Shown: in pieces, positions 51,282-60,916 of the stretch | Layout of the letters: every line of letters begins with the position of its first letter | How positions within the stretch are numbered: the stretch's first letter is position 1 | Assembly: GCA_052169395.1 (NCBI GenBank) | Contig: JBQNCN010000001.1 | Span: 496,001-560,000 of the forward strand | Reading direction: 5' to 3' | Source of the DNA: Fimenecus sp052169395 | GTDB taxonomy: Bacteria; Bacillota; Clostridia; Oscillospirales; Acutalibacteraceae | DNA: 64,000 nucleotides | Position numbers and translations under genes: made by a program | Notes under the pieces: generated by a model | Seen by the model: only the letters and a program-made list of their open reading frames with translations | Databases searched by the model: none | What the model was told of the DNA's origin: nothing

Positions 51282-52316
51282 ATGAGTTTACAGCATGAAA
51301 TAAAAGAACCTACGCTTCTTTTAAATTCTGATGGCAGTGTAAGAGAACCGGGTTGGTGCAGAAGGAATAATTATATATATAATCCGGAAAATATAAAATG
51401 TTCGTTTATGCGCCTTAAAGAATGGGATTTCTATCAAATATCCGACGGCAATATGATGCTACAATTGAATTTCGCCAATATTTCATATGGTGCAGCAGCA
51501 ACATTTGCCGCCGTAAATCTGCGCACAGGTGCTCGTGCCGATGCAATGGGACTTAAACTATACACACCTCACAGCTTTCGAATGAATAAAAACGGTGATA
51601 TTCCTAATATTTTTTATTTCAGTGAAAATGGAACAACACTTTCCTATGAAGTTGAAAAGACAAAAAGACATTTAACCTATGAGGGCAAAACAAATTCAGG
51701 AAAAATAGTAAAAGCCGATATATATTGCTATAATAAAAAAAATCAAGAGAGCATAACTATTTGTACGCCGTTTGATAAACCCGAAGAATTTTTCCTTACG
51801 AATAAATTCAACTGCATGAATGCTGAAGGATTCATCGAAATAGGAAAAGAAAAATATGTTTTCAAAAAAGAATATACGCATGCCGTTATGGATTGGGGCA
51901 GAGGTGTATGGCCTCACAAAGCTGATTGGTACTGGTCTAACGGTTCAACAGAAGTACAGGGTAAACCTTTCGGTTGGGAATTTACATGGGGATTTGGAAA
52001 TGAGAGTCATGCCACAGAAACTGCTATTTTCTATGACGGAATCTGCTACAAATTGGGACCTATACGCCTTGTTTATCCTCCTGAAAAATTAGGCTTTATG
52101 AAACCATGGCATTTTGTTTCAGATGACGGGAGACTGGATTTTGTTATGAACCCTTATTATGACAACCGAACTTTAATAAATCTTCCCGGACTCGCAAAAC
52201 AGGATGTACATCAGGTACATGGACTGTTTTCCGGCACCGTAAAACTTGATGATATTAGAACCGTACACATAAAAAATACATATGCTTTTTGCGAACGTGT
52301 ATGTAATATTTGGTAA
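51282..52316 (+). CDS. DUF2804 family protein
   Basis: 344 residues from the ATG with GGAGG upstream (the frame's first codon at 51270 is not a start). Beta-rich, no signal peptide. The family pattern is visible: REPGWCRRNNYIYNPENIK at the start, MDWGRGVWPHKADWYWSNGS, and GWEFTWGFGNESHATETA. DUF2804 proteins are of unknown function, with a beta-barrel fold resembling lipid or carbohydrate-modifying proteins; nothing more can be said safely. Lies just upstream of the surface-polymer locus with no terminator between. Confidence 0.85.
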   Translation: MSLQHEIKEPTLLLNSDGSVREPGWCRRNNYIYNPENIKCSFMRLKEWDFYQISDGNMMLQLNFANISYGAAATFAAVNLRTGARADAMGLKLYTPHSFRMNKNGDIPNIFYFSENGTTLSYEVEKTKRHLTYEGKTNSGKIVKADIYCYNKKNQESITICTPFDKPEEFFLTNKFNCMNAEGFIEIGKEKYVFKKEYTHAVMDWGRGVWPHKADWYWSNGSTEVQGKPFGWEFTWGFGNESHATETAIFYDGICYKLGPIRLVYPPEKLGFMKPWHFVSDDGRLDFVMNPYYDNRTLINLPGLAKQDVHQVHGLFSGTVKLDDIRTVHIKNTYAFCERVCNIW

Positions 52317-52375
52317 AATATTCTTATTTTCTACTAAATTCAAATTAATATATTTAAAGGTTAAAAATTATATCT

Positions 52376-53281
52376 ATGTTTAATGATAAACTTTCAAAAG
52401 AACAAAAAAACATATATCAATCTCAAATCATTGCCAATGGAGTAACAACTTTTGAATTGCAAAAAAAATCTCTTGAAATTTTAAAATATTTTATTAAATT
52501 ATGTAAAGACAACAATTTAAGATATTGGTGTGGGGGAGGCACTTGCATAGGTGCTTTAAGGCATAAAGGATTTATACCGTGGGATGATGACATCGATGTT
52601 TTCATGCCACGACCAGACTATGAAAAACTTTATAAAATATGGGACAAAATTGCAGAAACAAATAAATATACTCTTGCAAGAACATCTGAAAATATAAATA
52701 TTCATCAATCTGATATGCAACTTGTTGATTTAAATACCACATTTATAAACAAACACAGTGCTAATGAAGATATTCCGCATGGGGTTTCTATTGATATTAT
52801 GCCATTCGAAGGTTGTCCAAATTCTAAAATTTTAAGAGGCATACAAATTTATCATTCCATTATGTATTGTATTTTTAATGTACAAAGACTTCCTGACAAT
52901 CAAGGAAAACTTATCAGAAGCCTAACCAAATTAATATACACAATCATAAAAAACCCAAAAACAAGATATAAACTTTGGAAAAAACATGAAAAGGCAATGA
53001 CAAAATATGATTATGACAAATCAAATTTTGTAAAAGAAACAATAACATCATTCAAAGCTTTATTTTATCCTTATAATCGCAACTATTTTGATACTGTTTC
53101 AGTTAATTTTGAAGACATCAAAATTAACATTCCTAAAAATGCAGATGAATATTTAACCCGTATTTTCGGTAACTATAAAGAATTACCCCCAGAAAATAGC
53201 AGAAAAGCAAAACATAATGTAGAATATATAAACTTAAATGAACCGTTCACAAAATTTAAAGGCATTTATTATTGCAAATAA
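52376..53281 (+). CDS. LicD-family phosphotransferase
   Basis: 301 residues, cytoplasmic or peripheral. LicD/fukutin-like nucleotidyltransferase fold: LRYWCGGGTCIGALRHKGFIPWDDDIDVFMPR at about 45-76, with the catalytic DDDID. LicD proteins transfer phosphocholine or other phospho-substituents from CDP-activated donors onto glycans. First gene of the surface-polymer locus; weak Shine-Dalgarno. Confidence 0.9.
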   Translation: MFNDKLSKEQKNIYQSQIIANGVTTFELQKKSLEILKYFIKLCKDNNLRYWCGGGTCIGALRHKGFIPWDDDIDVFMPRPDYEKLYKIWDKIAETNKYTLARTSENINIHQSDMQLVDLNTTFINKHSANEDIPHGVSIDIMPFEGCPNSKILRGIQIYHSIMYCIFNVQRLPDNQGKLIRSLTKLIYTIIKNPKTRYKLWKKHEKAMTKYDYDKSNFVKETITSFKALFYPYNRNYFDTVSVNFEDIKINIPKNADEYLTRIFGNYKELPPENSRKAKHNVEYINLNEPFTKFKGIYYCK

Positions 53282-53298
53282 GAATAGGGGAATTAAAT

Positions 53299-54462
53299 TT
53301 GATTTATATTAAATATATCATTGAAAATATAATAGGAGTTTTTCTCCATATTTTAAGAATTTTTATTCCTCAAAAAAACACTGTTGTTTTTTCATCCTTT
53401 AGCGGAAGACAATATTCTGACAGTCCTAAATATATTTCAGAATATCTTTCAAAATACCATCCTGATTTAAAGCAAATCTGGGCATTCAAAAATCCTATGA
53501 AATTCAAAGAGATACTAAATAAAGACATCTCTATTGTACGCTTTAAATCTTTAAAATTTATACTTGCCGTTCTATCCTGTAGAATCTATGTTGATAATGT
53601 CGAGTTTTGGTCTATCTTGAATTTTTCAAAAAAACAAATTGTAATTGAAACATGGCACGGTGGAGGAGCCTATAAAAGAGTTGGTCAAGATAGACTTGAT
53701 ATAAAAAAAGCTGAAAAACAACATATTATAAAAAAAATGAATAAAATAAATATTTTTTTATCCAGCAGTAAAGCTTTTACACAATTTGTACTTAAAGGTG
53801 CTTATAACTATTCCGGAGAAATCTTAGAATGTGGACTCCCAAGAAATGACACTCTATTAAATGAAAATTTAACAAAAATCAATGAGATAAAAAAAACGCT
53901 AAATATTCCATCATCATCAAATATTGTTTTATATGCCCCTACATTCAGAAATAATTTAAATGAAAATATTTATGATTTAAACTTTTCATATTTAACAAAA
54001 ACTTTAACGAAAAAATTTGGCGGAGAATGGATAATATTATTCAGATTTCATTACTATATGCAAGACATATCAAAAATAAAAAATAACACAAATATTATAG
54101 ATGTAACAAATTATCCTGATATGCAAGATTTGCTTAAAATTTCAAATATTCTTATAACAGACTATTCTTCTTCTATATGGGATATGTGTCTTTTAAAAAA
54201 GCCTTGCTTTTTGTATACACCTGACATTGATGATTACTATAACGAAAGAAATTTTTATACGCCAATTGAAAGCTGGGGAGTTCCATACGCAAAAACAAAC
54301 ATGGATTTAGGAAGAAAAATACTTGAATTTGATTATAAGAAATATTTAAATGATATTAACAGTTACCAAAATAAACTTGGAAACTGCGAATCGGGAAATG
54401 CCACAAAAATTATTTCCGAAAGAATAGTATCATATATGCAGGAGATAAAAAATGTATACTAA
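53299..54462 (+). CDS. CDP-polyol phosphotransferase (TagB/TagF/TarL superfamily)
   Basis: 387 residues from TTG (AGGGG eight bases upstream). CDP-glycerol:poly(glycerophosphate) glycerophosphotransferase fold: a hydrophobic N-terminal anchor (about 5-20), the GT-B-like core with ETWHGGGAYKRVGQD (the conserved His), ECGLPRNDTLL, LYAPTFRNN, then RFHYYMQDIS and the ITDYSSSIWDM. Adds glycerol- or ribitol-phosphate units, or polymerises them. Overlaps the next gene by 11 bp. Confidence 0.9.
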   Translation: MIYIKYIIENIIGVFLHILRIFIPQKNTVVFSSFSGRQYSDSPKYISEYLSKYHPDLKQIWAFKNPMKFKEILNKDISIVRFKSLKFILAVLSCRIYVDNVEFWSILNFSKKQIVIETWHGGGAYKRVGQDRLDIKKAEKQHIIKKMNKINIFLSSSKAFTQFVLKGAYNYSGEILECGLPRNDTLLNENLTKINEIKKTLNIPSSSNIVLYAPTFRNNLNENIYDLNFSYLTKTLTKKFGGEWIILFRFHYYMQDISKIKNNTNIIDVTNYPDMQDLLKISNILITDYSSSIWDMCLLKKPCFLYTPDIDDYYNERNFYTPIESWGVPYAKTNMDLGRKILEFDYKKYLNDINSYQNKLGNCESGNATKIISERIVSYMQEIKNVY

Positions 54463-55180
54463 AACAGCACTCATTTTTGCCGGAGGAACTGGCACAAGAA
54501 TGAAAACCAGCGGAACTCCAAAACAATTTTTAGAATTACATGGTAAGCCTATAATAATATATACACTGGAAAAATTTGAACAATGTGATCATATAGATAA
54601 TATAGCAGTCGTTTGTATTGAAGATTGGATACCACACCTAAAAAAACTACTCAAAAAATTTGAAATAAAAAAAGTGAAATATATTGTTAAAGGCGGAACA
54701 ACTTCTCAAGAGTCTACACTAAATGGTATAAATGCAATTGCCGGTTCTCAAAATCCTGAAAAAACTATTGTTTTAATCCATGATGGCGTACGCCCCCTAA
54801 TAAACGACAAACTTATAAAAGATAACATAAATTCTGTATTAACATATGGAAATGCAATTACTGTTGTTTCCGCAATTGAAACAATAATTACATCAAAAGA
54901 CAAAAAAAATATTGATAATATTATAAATAGAGATGATTGTTACCTTGCAAGGGCACCACAAAGCTTTTATCTATCTGATATTATGTCTGCTCACCAAAAA
55001 GCTCTGTCCGAAAATTATACTAAAATGATTGATTCCGCATCACTTATGCTTCATTACGGAAAAAAACTGCATATGGTACAAGGTCCTGTTGAAAACATAA
55101 AAATAACCAATCCGTCCGATTTCTATATTTTTAAAGCTATGATAGAACTTCAAGAAAACATTGATATTTGGGGTGCATGA
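54452..55180 (+). CDS. TarI-like ribitol-5-phosphate (or IspD-type) cytidylyltransferase
   Basis: 242 residues. IspD/TarI fold: FAGGTGTRMKTSGTPKQFLEL at the start, IHDGVRPLI, RAPQSFY and the ending GPVENIKITNPSDFYIFKA, closer to TarI than IspD in my reading. Makes a CDP-polyol for the neighbouring phosphotransferase. An MEP-pathway IspD function is an alternative, since ispE is 6 kb away on the other strand, but location inside the surface-polymer locus favours TarI-like. Confidence 0.85.
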   Translation: MYTKTALIFAGGTGTRMKTSGTPKQFLELHGKPIIIYTLEKFEQCDHIDNIAVVCIEDWIPHLKKLLKKFEIKKVKYIVKGGTTSQESTLNGINAIAGSQNPEKTIVLIHDGVRPLINDKLIKDNINSVLTYGNAITVVSAIETIITSKDKKNIDNIINRDDCYLARAPQSFYLSDIMSAHQKALSENYTKMIDSASLMLHYGKKLHMVQGPVENIKITNPSDFYIFKAMIELQENIDIWGA

Positions 55181-56259
55181 TGTTTTTTCCAGAAAGTCCG
55201 GACGATAAAATTTTTCAAGAAGATTTAGAATTCATTGCCGACAATTTTTCAGATAAAGAAGATTTAAAAAACAAAACATTTTTCATAACAGGTGCAACCG
55301 GCCTTATCGGTTCAACACTAATCAAAGCCCTTCTTTGTATGAATCGTAAATATTCATTAAATATTAAAATAATTGCTCAGATTAGAAATGAAGAAAAAGC
55401 AAAAAAAGTTTTCTCAAATTTATTAAATCTAAATCACTTTTCTTTATTCAAAAGTAATTTAGACCAAAACTTAGAAATAGATGAACATATAGATTTTATA
55501 ATTCATTCTGCCAATATTACTACATCAAAAATTTTTGTTGAACAACCTGTTGAAACGATTTTATCAACTATAAATTTAACTAAAAATGTCTTGGAACTTG
55601 CCATACAAAAGAAAGTAAAAAGTTTTGTATATTTGTCTTCAATGGAAATTTACGGATTTGTATCCTCTTACAAAAAAATAACAGAAGAAAATCTTGGATA
55701 TATTGATAACTTAAACATTAGAAGTTCATATTCAGAAGGAAAAAGACTTGCAGAATGTCTTGTTGTTTCATATAATTCCGAATATTATGTCCCAGGAAAA
55801 ATCGCAAGACTGGCACAAACATTCGGTGCAGGAACAAACATTTCTGACAACAGGCTTTTTGCACAATTAACAAAGAGTTGTATAAAAAATGAAGATATTG
55901 TTCTTCATACTAAAGGTCTTTCGTTTGGAAATTACTGTTATACTGCCGATGCCGTTTTAGGAATTTTAAAAATTCTTTTAAAAGGAAAAAATTCAGAAGC
56001 TTATAATATTGTTAATGAAAATACTACGATGATGATAAAAGATGTTGCAGCTCTATGTTCCGCAAAGCTAAATAACAATAAATCTAAAATCATATTCAAC
56101 ATCCCAAAAAGTGCTTTTACATTTGGTTATGCTCCGGATACTTCTCTTCATCTTTCATCAGAAAAATTGAAAGCTTTAGGTTGGAACTCACATTTCGACT
56201 TACCCGAGATGTTTATAAGACTAAAAAAAAGTTTTGAATCTCAAATATCAAAAAAATAA
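55177..56259 (+). CDS. Extended SDR nucleotide-sugar epimerase/dehydratase-like protein
   Basis: 360 residues, starting at the ATG overlapping the preceding TGA (ATGA). NAD(P) motif TGATGLIGST (about 42-51), YLSSMEIYGF, and SSYSEGK as the YxxxK catalytic motif; TFGAGTNISDNRLFAQL in the C-terminal half. It may supply or reduce the polyol-phosphate or nucleotide-sugar donor, taking the place TarJ (a different, MDR-type enzyme) fills in staphylococci. The substrate is inference. Confidence 0.85.
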   Translation: MMFFPESPDDKIFQEDLEFIADNFSDKEDLKNKTFFITGATGLIGSTLIKALLCMNRKYSLNIKIIAQIRNEEKAKKVFSNLLNLNHFSLFKSNLDQNLEIDEHIDFIIHSANITTSKIFVEQPVETILSTINLTKNVLELAIQKKVKSFVYLSSMEIYGFVSSYKKITEENLGYIDNLNIRSSYSEGKRLAECLVVSYNSEYYVPGKIARLAQTFGAGTNISDNRLFAQLTKSCIKNEDIVLHTKGLSFGNYCYTADAVLGILKILLKGKNSEAYNIVNENTTMMIKDVAALCSAKLNNNKSKIIFNIPKSAFTFGYAPDTSLHLSSEKLKALGWNSHFDLPEMFIRLKKSFESQISKK

Positions 56260-56277
56260 ATTAAGGACTAAATAAAT

Positions 56278-57675
56278 ATGAAAATCAAATCTTTAAAAGA
56301 TATTTCAAAATTCAATATTTCAAATTGTCTTATTTTTATTTTAACTCTTTTCACATTGACATTCTTTATATATAGAGACTTTGGTTTCAGAATGATTTAT
56401 GGATTTGCAGCTTTATCAATAATCCTAATATTCTATTTTATAAATCATATATTTATAAAAAAAGAAAAACCGAAGATTACCGCAATCGAGATACTTTTAT
56501 TTATTACAATATCAAGTATTATTATTTTTTTTATTTTTCCAAATTCCAGAAAAGACGAAGATACACTATCATATATCATAGTTATTTTAATAAGTTTTCT
56601 TTATATGTTATTTTCAAATAAAAAGCAATTAAATGAAAACGGAATTTTGATATCTTTCATTATAATAGCATCATTATTTACTATATATATATTATTTTTC
56701 ACTGCTTTTCCAAAGTTTTTTTATACAGTTATAAATCCTTATCTTTCAAAAGAAGCGGCACAATATTCAGCTTATTATTTAAAACGTGGCTATACAGTAT
56801 CAATTGGAGGATTTACATACACCGACTATATTCTTTTTTTTGGAATAGCTTCTTCTATCGCTATTTTTATCACAAACAAAAACAAAACAATCAAATATAT
56901 TTTATCTGCAATAATAACTATAATCATTTGTACAATTTTTATAATTGGACGACGCGGAGAATTCTTAGCATGTATTTTAAGTCTTTTTTTTCTGTATATT
57001 ATTAAAAGAAATAAGAAAAAACGAAATAAAGAATTATTATTTTTATTTATTTTTGTTTTATTGGCAACTTTATTGTTTTTAATTTTTATAAAACAACTTG
57101 AAAAAATAAGTTTTTTTAAACGATATATCTTCACATTAAAACAAATAATGGCAGGCAAAGACTTTTCTTCGGGCAGAGGAGAACTTTATATATGGGCATT
57201 AAATATGTTTTCAAAAAGTCCGCTTTGGGGAAATGGATGGGGAAGCTTTGCAAATGTTGTATCACCAGAATATCAACTAATTCACGGTTCACACGGCGGA
57301 ATTGTAAAAGATGCACACAATAATTTCCTTCAAATTCTTGCCGAAACAGGTATTATCGGATTTGTTTTTATTGTCATACCTCTTATCTATATTTATGTGC
57401 TGACAATAAAGCATATAAAAAATATTTTTAATTATAAATTTGAAGATAATGTTCATATTATAAAAATAAAAAAACTGGCAATTGTTTCTTTTTTAACTCA
57501 GACTTTTTTTATGATATTAAGTTTTTTTGATCCATGTACATATAAACTTATATTTTGTTGCATGTATGTTATTTCCTCTAAATTTATTTCTATATCAATT
57601 GAACTTTCAAACTATGAATATCCAAATTTTATAAACAAATTTATTCACTCTATTTTAAAAAAGAAAAAAATATAA
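56278..57675 (+). CDS. O-antigen-ligase/polymerase (Wzy/WaaL-type) membrane protein
   Basis: 465 residues with about ten to eleven hydrophobic segments. Wzy_C region: GRGELYIWALNMFSKSPLWGNGWGSF with the periplasm-facing loop and HGGIVKDAHNNFLQILAETGIIGF, the Wzy hallmarks. Polymerises the repeat units of the surface glycan outside the membrane. Follows the SDR gene by 18 bp. Confidence 0.88.
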   Translation: MKIKSLKDISKFNISNCLIFILTLFTLTFFIYRDFGFRMIYGFAALSIILIFYFINHIFIKKEKPKITAIEILLFITISSIIIFFIFPNSRKDEDTLSYIIVILISFLYMLFSNKKQLNENGILISFIIIASLFTIYILFFTAFPKFFYTVINPYLSKEAAQYSAYYLKRGYTVSIGGFTYTDYILFFGIASSIAIFITNKNKTIKYILSAIITIIICTIFIIGRRGEFLACILSLFFLYIIKRNKKKRNKELLFLFIFVLLATLLFLIFIKQLEKISFFKRYIFTLKQIMAGKDFSSGRGELYIWALNMFSKSPLWGNGWGSFANVVSPEYQLIHGSHGGIVKDAHNNFLQILAETGIIGFVFIVIPLIYIYVLTIKHIKNIFNYKFEDNVHIIKIKKLAIVSFLTQTFFMILSFFDPCTYKLIFCCMYVISSKFISISIELSNYEYPNFINKFIHSILKKKKI

Positions 57676-57690
57676 ATCAAAAATAATAAT

Positions 57691-59127
57691 ATGTATATTC
57701 TAACAAAATATAAAAAAATACCAAAAAATTTAAAAGCAACTTTCTTCTTCGCTATTTCATCTTTTGCAACAAGCGGAATAAATTATATTACCACACCTAT
57801 ATTTACAAGGCTTTTAACTCAAGAACAATATGGAATTATATCTGTTTATAATTCTTGGTTGCAAATAATCCAAGTCATTGCTTCAATGACGCTTATTTTT
57901 CCCGGAATATTAAACGTCGGTCTTTATGAACATAAAGAAAATCGTTGGAAATATCTTTCAAATATTTTGGGCATTACAACATTATCCAGCATATCTTTAA
58001 GTATAGTCTATATTATTTTCCATAATATTATAAATAAAATCACAACATTACCGACATCTCTTAATATTTTAATGCTTGTTATTTGTGCTCTTCAACCAGC
58101 TATAACTTTTTGGACTTTTAAAAAGCGTTATGAATATGATTATAAAATAGCTTTTGTTCTATCCGTAGGTTCTGCTATATTTTCACAAATCGTGTCAATC
58201 TTTACAACATTATATTTCAAGAAAAAAGGATTTGAAAATCTGGCTGAAATACGACTTTGGAGTGCTTCAATAATAACTATACTTTTAGCTCTATTTATAT
58301 ATGTATATATATGTAAAAAAGGAAAAAGTATAATAAACCTAAAATTATGGAAATCTACTGTATTGGTTGCAATTCCGCTTATTCCTCATTATTTGGGTTC
58401 TGTCATTTTAAGTGATACGGATAAAATTATGATAGGTAAAATGATAGGTAATAATAAAGCTGGAATCTATGGTCTTGCAGCAGTTCTTTCCGCAGTAGGA
58501 GTACTTTTATGGCGAGCTCTTGGAGTAACTTTCAATCCTTTTATAAATGAAAAATTAGGTGAAAGAGATTTCAAATCTATAAGAGAACTTATAAAACCGC
58601 TCTGGTATGTTACTGCTCTTATTTGTCTTATCACTTCTCTCATTGCTCCTGAATTTATAAGGATATTTGCTACAAAAGAATATTTAGAAGGCATTTATGT
58701 GATACCGCCTATTTCAATTGGAATATTCATTCATATTCTTTATGATAATTTTTCAGCAATTTCATTTTTTCATAAAAAATCAATTAAAATTATGATGGCT
58801 ACAGTTATTGCCGCACTGAGCAATTTAATTTTAAACTGGATATTTATTCATATTTTCGGCTTTATAATTGCAGGATATACTACTCTAATATCATACTTTA
58901 TCATGACTATAATTCATTACTTTAACATGTGTTATATTGAAAAAGAAAAGATTTATGATATAAAAACAGCAATTATTATAACAATTATATTATCTGCAAG
59001 TTGTTTATCATGCAATTTACTCTATAAATTTACTTATATTAGATATATATTAATTTTTATTATACTATGTATACTTTGTACACAAATAAAGCCATTGCTA
59101 AAAGCACTTACAAAAATGAAAATATAA
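57691..59127 (+). CDS. Wzx-type oligosaccharide flippase (MOP superfamily)
   Basis: 478 residues, about twelve to fourteen hydrophobic segments. Opens with FAISSFATSGINYITTPIFTRLLTQEQYG, typical of Wzx, and has ILSDTDKIMIGKMIGNNKAGIYGLA in the middle. Moves undecaprenyl-linked repeat units to the outer face. Last plus-strand gene of the locus, convergent with the acyltransferase; a terminator lies between. Confidence 0.93.
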   Translation: MYILTKYKKIPKNLKATFFFAISSFATSGINYITTPIFTRLLTQEQYGIISVYNSWLQIIQVIASMTLIFPGILNVGLYEHKENRWKYLSNILGITTLSSISLSIVYIIFHNIINKITTLPTSLNILMLVICALQPAITFWTFKKRYEYDYKIAFVLSVGSAIFSQIVSIFTTLYFKKKGFENLAEIRLWSASIITILLALFIYVYICKKGKSIINLKLWKSTVLVAIPLIPHYLGSVILSDTDKIMIGKMIGNNKAGIYGLAAVLSAVGVLLWRALGVTFNPFINEKLGERDFKSIRELIKPLWYVTALICLITSLIAPEFIRIFATKEYLEGIYVIPPISIGIFIHILYDNFSAISFFHKKSIKIMMATVIAALSNLILNWIFIHIFGFIIAGYTTLISYFIMTIIHYFNMCYIEKEKIYDIKTAIIITIILSASCLSCNLLYKFTYIRYILIFIILCILCTQIKPLLKALTKMKI

Positions 59128-59129
59128 AA

Positions 59130-59164
59130 ATAAAAAACGCTTTTTATTTTTAAGCGTTTTTTAT
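59130..59164. terminator. Bidirectional terminator at 59.1 kb
   Basis: AAAAAACGCTT/AAGCGTTTTTT with a short T-rich loop between convergent wzx and acyltransferase genes. Confidence 0.8.
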
Positions 59165-60181
59165 TTTTCTTTTTTACTTATTGTATTTATAATTTTATTA
59201 AAAATCATAGCAAAAGGAAAAGTAATTGATATCAATAAAATTGAATATATAAAATAATGTATTATCTTTGTATGCTTAAAGCTAAACACTTCATTTAAAA
59301 CATTTCGAACTATTATATGAACTACATATAATTCAAGTGTAATTGACCCAATATATCTTAAAATTTTACCATATTTCCCAAAAGATAAGATTTTAGCAAA
59401 AGGAAGCAGAATAAATATCGTTCCAATTGTTTGAACTAAAAGCTTTAATCTAATTAAATAAACACATAGCGGTTTGTAAATATCAAAATATTTTCTAAAT
59501 ATTGTAAAAATATCATCAGATACAAAAGCTAACACTATCATTATAAGTAAAAAATAAATATGGATTTTCTTTTTATTATAGACAAATGGACCTATTAAAG
59601 AACCTAAAATAAATACAGGAAAACGACCTATAGAAATATTATATTTAATCATTATGTCCGGTTGTTTAATCGCAAATATAGCAAACATTAAAATATATGA
59701 ACCTAAAATCATCCATACTATATAAGAACATTTATTTTTAATTAATAAAAATAACAAAGGATAAAATAAATAGCAAACAGCTATACAAATCAAAAACCAA
59801 AAACTCGAATGATTATCATCAATAAATATAAGTTGTTTTATAAACTTTGATAAATTTTGTGATAAAATTAAATGAAAATAGACAAAAAAACGGAATACAT
59901 AAAAAAACATATACAGGAAAAAGTTTGCTGAATCGTCTTTTATAAAAATTAATAACATTTATTTTTTCATATTTTTTCAATGAATAATAAAGAGATATTC
60001 CTGAGATAAATAAAAATATATCTACACCTATATTTCCTCTATTTATAATTGCTCTAGTCAAACCTGTATAAGGACTTGCATCAAATAAAGATTCTTCTAT
60101 ATGAAATATTATAATCCATAATATAGAAAAAGCATAAAGTTCTCCCCTATATTCACTTATATCCTTCCAATTATATTGCAT
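59161..60181 (-). pseudogene. Acyltransferase-3 (OatA/O-acetyltransferase-like) gene, frameshifted at a poly-T tract
   Basis: Two overlapping open frames together make one acyltransferase-3 membrane protein. The first (60181 down) has the N-terminal FHIEESLF... with the catalytic His, and the first two membrane segments ending YKRRFSKLFPVYVFLCIPFF; the second (from about 59890 down to 59161) continues FVYFHLILSQNLSKFIK and the remaining membrane segments. The junction is a run of seven T on the coding strand (59884-59890); six would restore a single ~340-residue frame. A second seven-T run is at 59901-59907. Natural slip, phase-variable switch or sequencing error cannot be told apart. If expressed it would acetylate the surface glycan. 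Confidence 0.75.
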
Positions 60182-60196
60182 AAAAACTCCATAAAA

Positions 60197-60883
60197 TTAT
60201 TTTATAACCTCTATAAATGTCTTAATCATTATTTTAAAATCATTTATAAGACTAAAATTTTTAAGATATTCGAGATTATATTTCATTTTTTCGGGAAGTA
60301 TAACATTTATATAAACACTATCTACATCATCTGCATTTTCCAATAATTTTTCTTCATCCTTATATTTTATACTAGCATTAGATGTTATACCTGCTGGCAA
60401 AAGAAGAGTTGCAAGCATCTCATTTGAATATTTATTAACATATTTAGGAACTTCCGGTCTTGTTCCGACAAAGCTCATATCTCCTGTTAAAACATTAAAA
60501 ATCTGAACAATTTCGTCAAAACGATATTTTCTAATAAATTTGCCAACCTTCGTAATTCTTTTATCGTCTTTATGTGTTATCTGTGTTCCTATATTTTCAG
60601 CATTTATAATCATTGAACGAAATTTGAAAATTTTAAATTCTCTGCCATTTGCAGTAATTCTAACTTGTCTAAAAAATACAGGACCTTTTGAATCAAGTTT
60701 AATAACTATTGATAAAATTAAAATAAGCGGTGAAAAAACCACAATCAATAAAAATGATGCCACAATATCAAATAATCTTTTTAAAAAAAGTTGATGTCTT
60801 TTTTTATATAAAACATCATAATATTTTTTAACATCATTCAGTCTAAGTTCATATGGTAATTCTTCCCACGGTTTTAAAAACAT
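60197..60883 (-). CDS. Undecaprenyl-phosphate sugar phosphotransferase (priming transferase)
   Basis: 228 residues, short form of the polyprenyl-P hexose-1-P transferase family: one hydrophobic segment (about 40-60), then FFRQVRITANGREFKIFKFRSM with the catalytic Arg-Ser block, RKYRFDEIVQIFNVLTGDMSFVGTRPE. Starts repeat-unit synthesis on undecaprenyl phosphate; the sugar cannot be read. With AAGGAT upstream. Placed opposite the wzx side of the locus, in the operon with the acyltransferase. Confidence 0.92.
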   Translation of the reverse strand: MFLKPWEELPYELRLNDVKKYYDVLYKKRHQLFLKRLFDIVASFLLIVVFSPLILILSIVIKLDSKGPVFFRQVRITANGREFKIFKFRSMIINAENIGTQITHKDDKRITKVGKFIRKYRFDEIVQIFNVLTGDMSFVGTRPEVPKYVNKYSNEMLATLLLPAGITSNASIKYKDEEKLLENADDVDSVYINVILPEKMKYNLEYLKNFSLINDFKIMIKTFIEVIK

Positions 60884-60916
60884 TAAGTTATCCTTATATA
60901 AAAATTATTTACTTAA

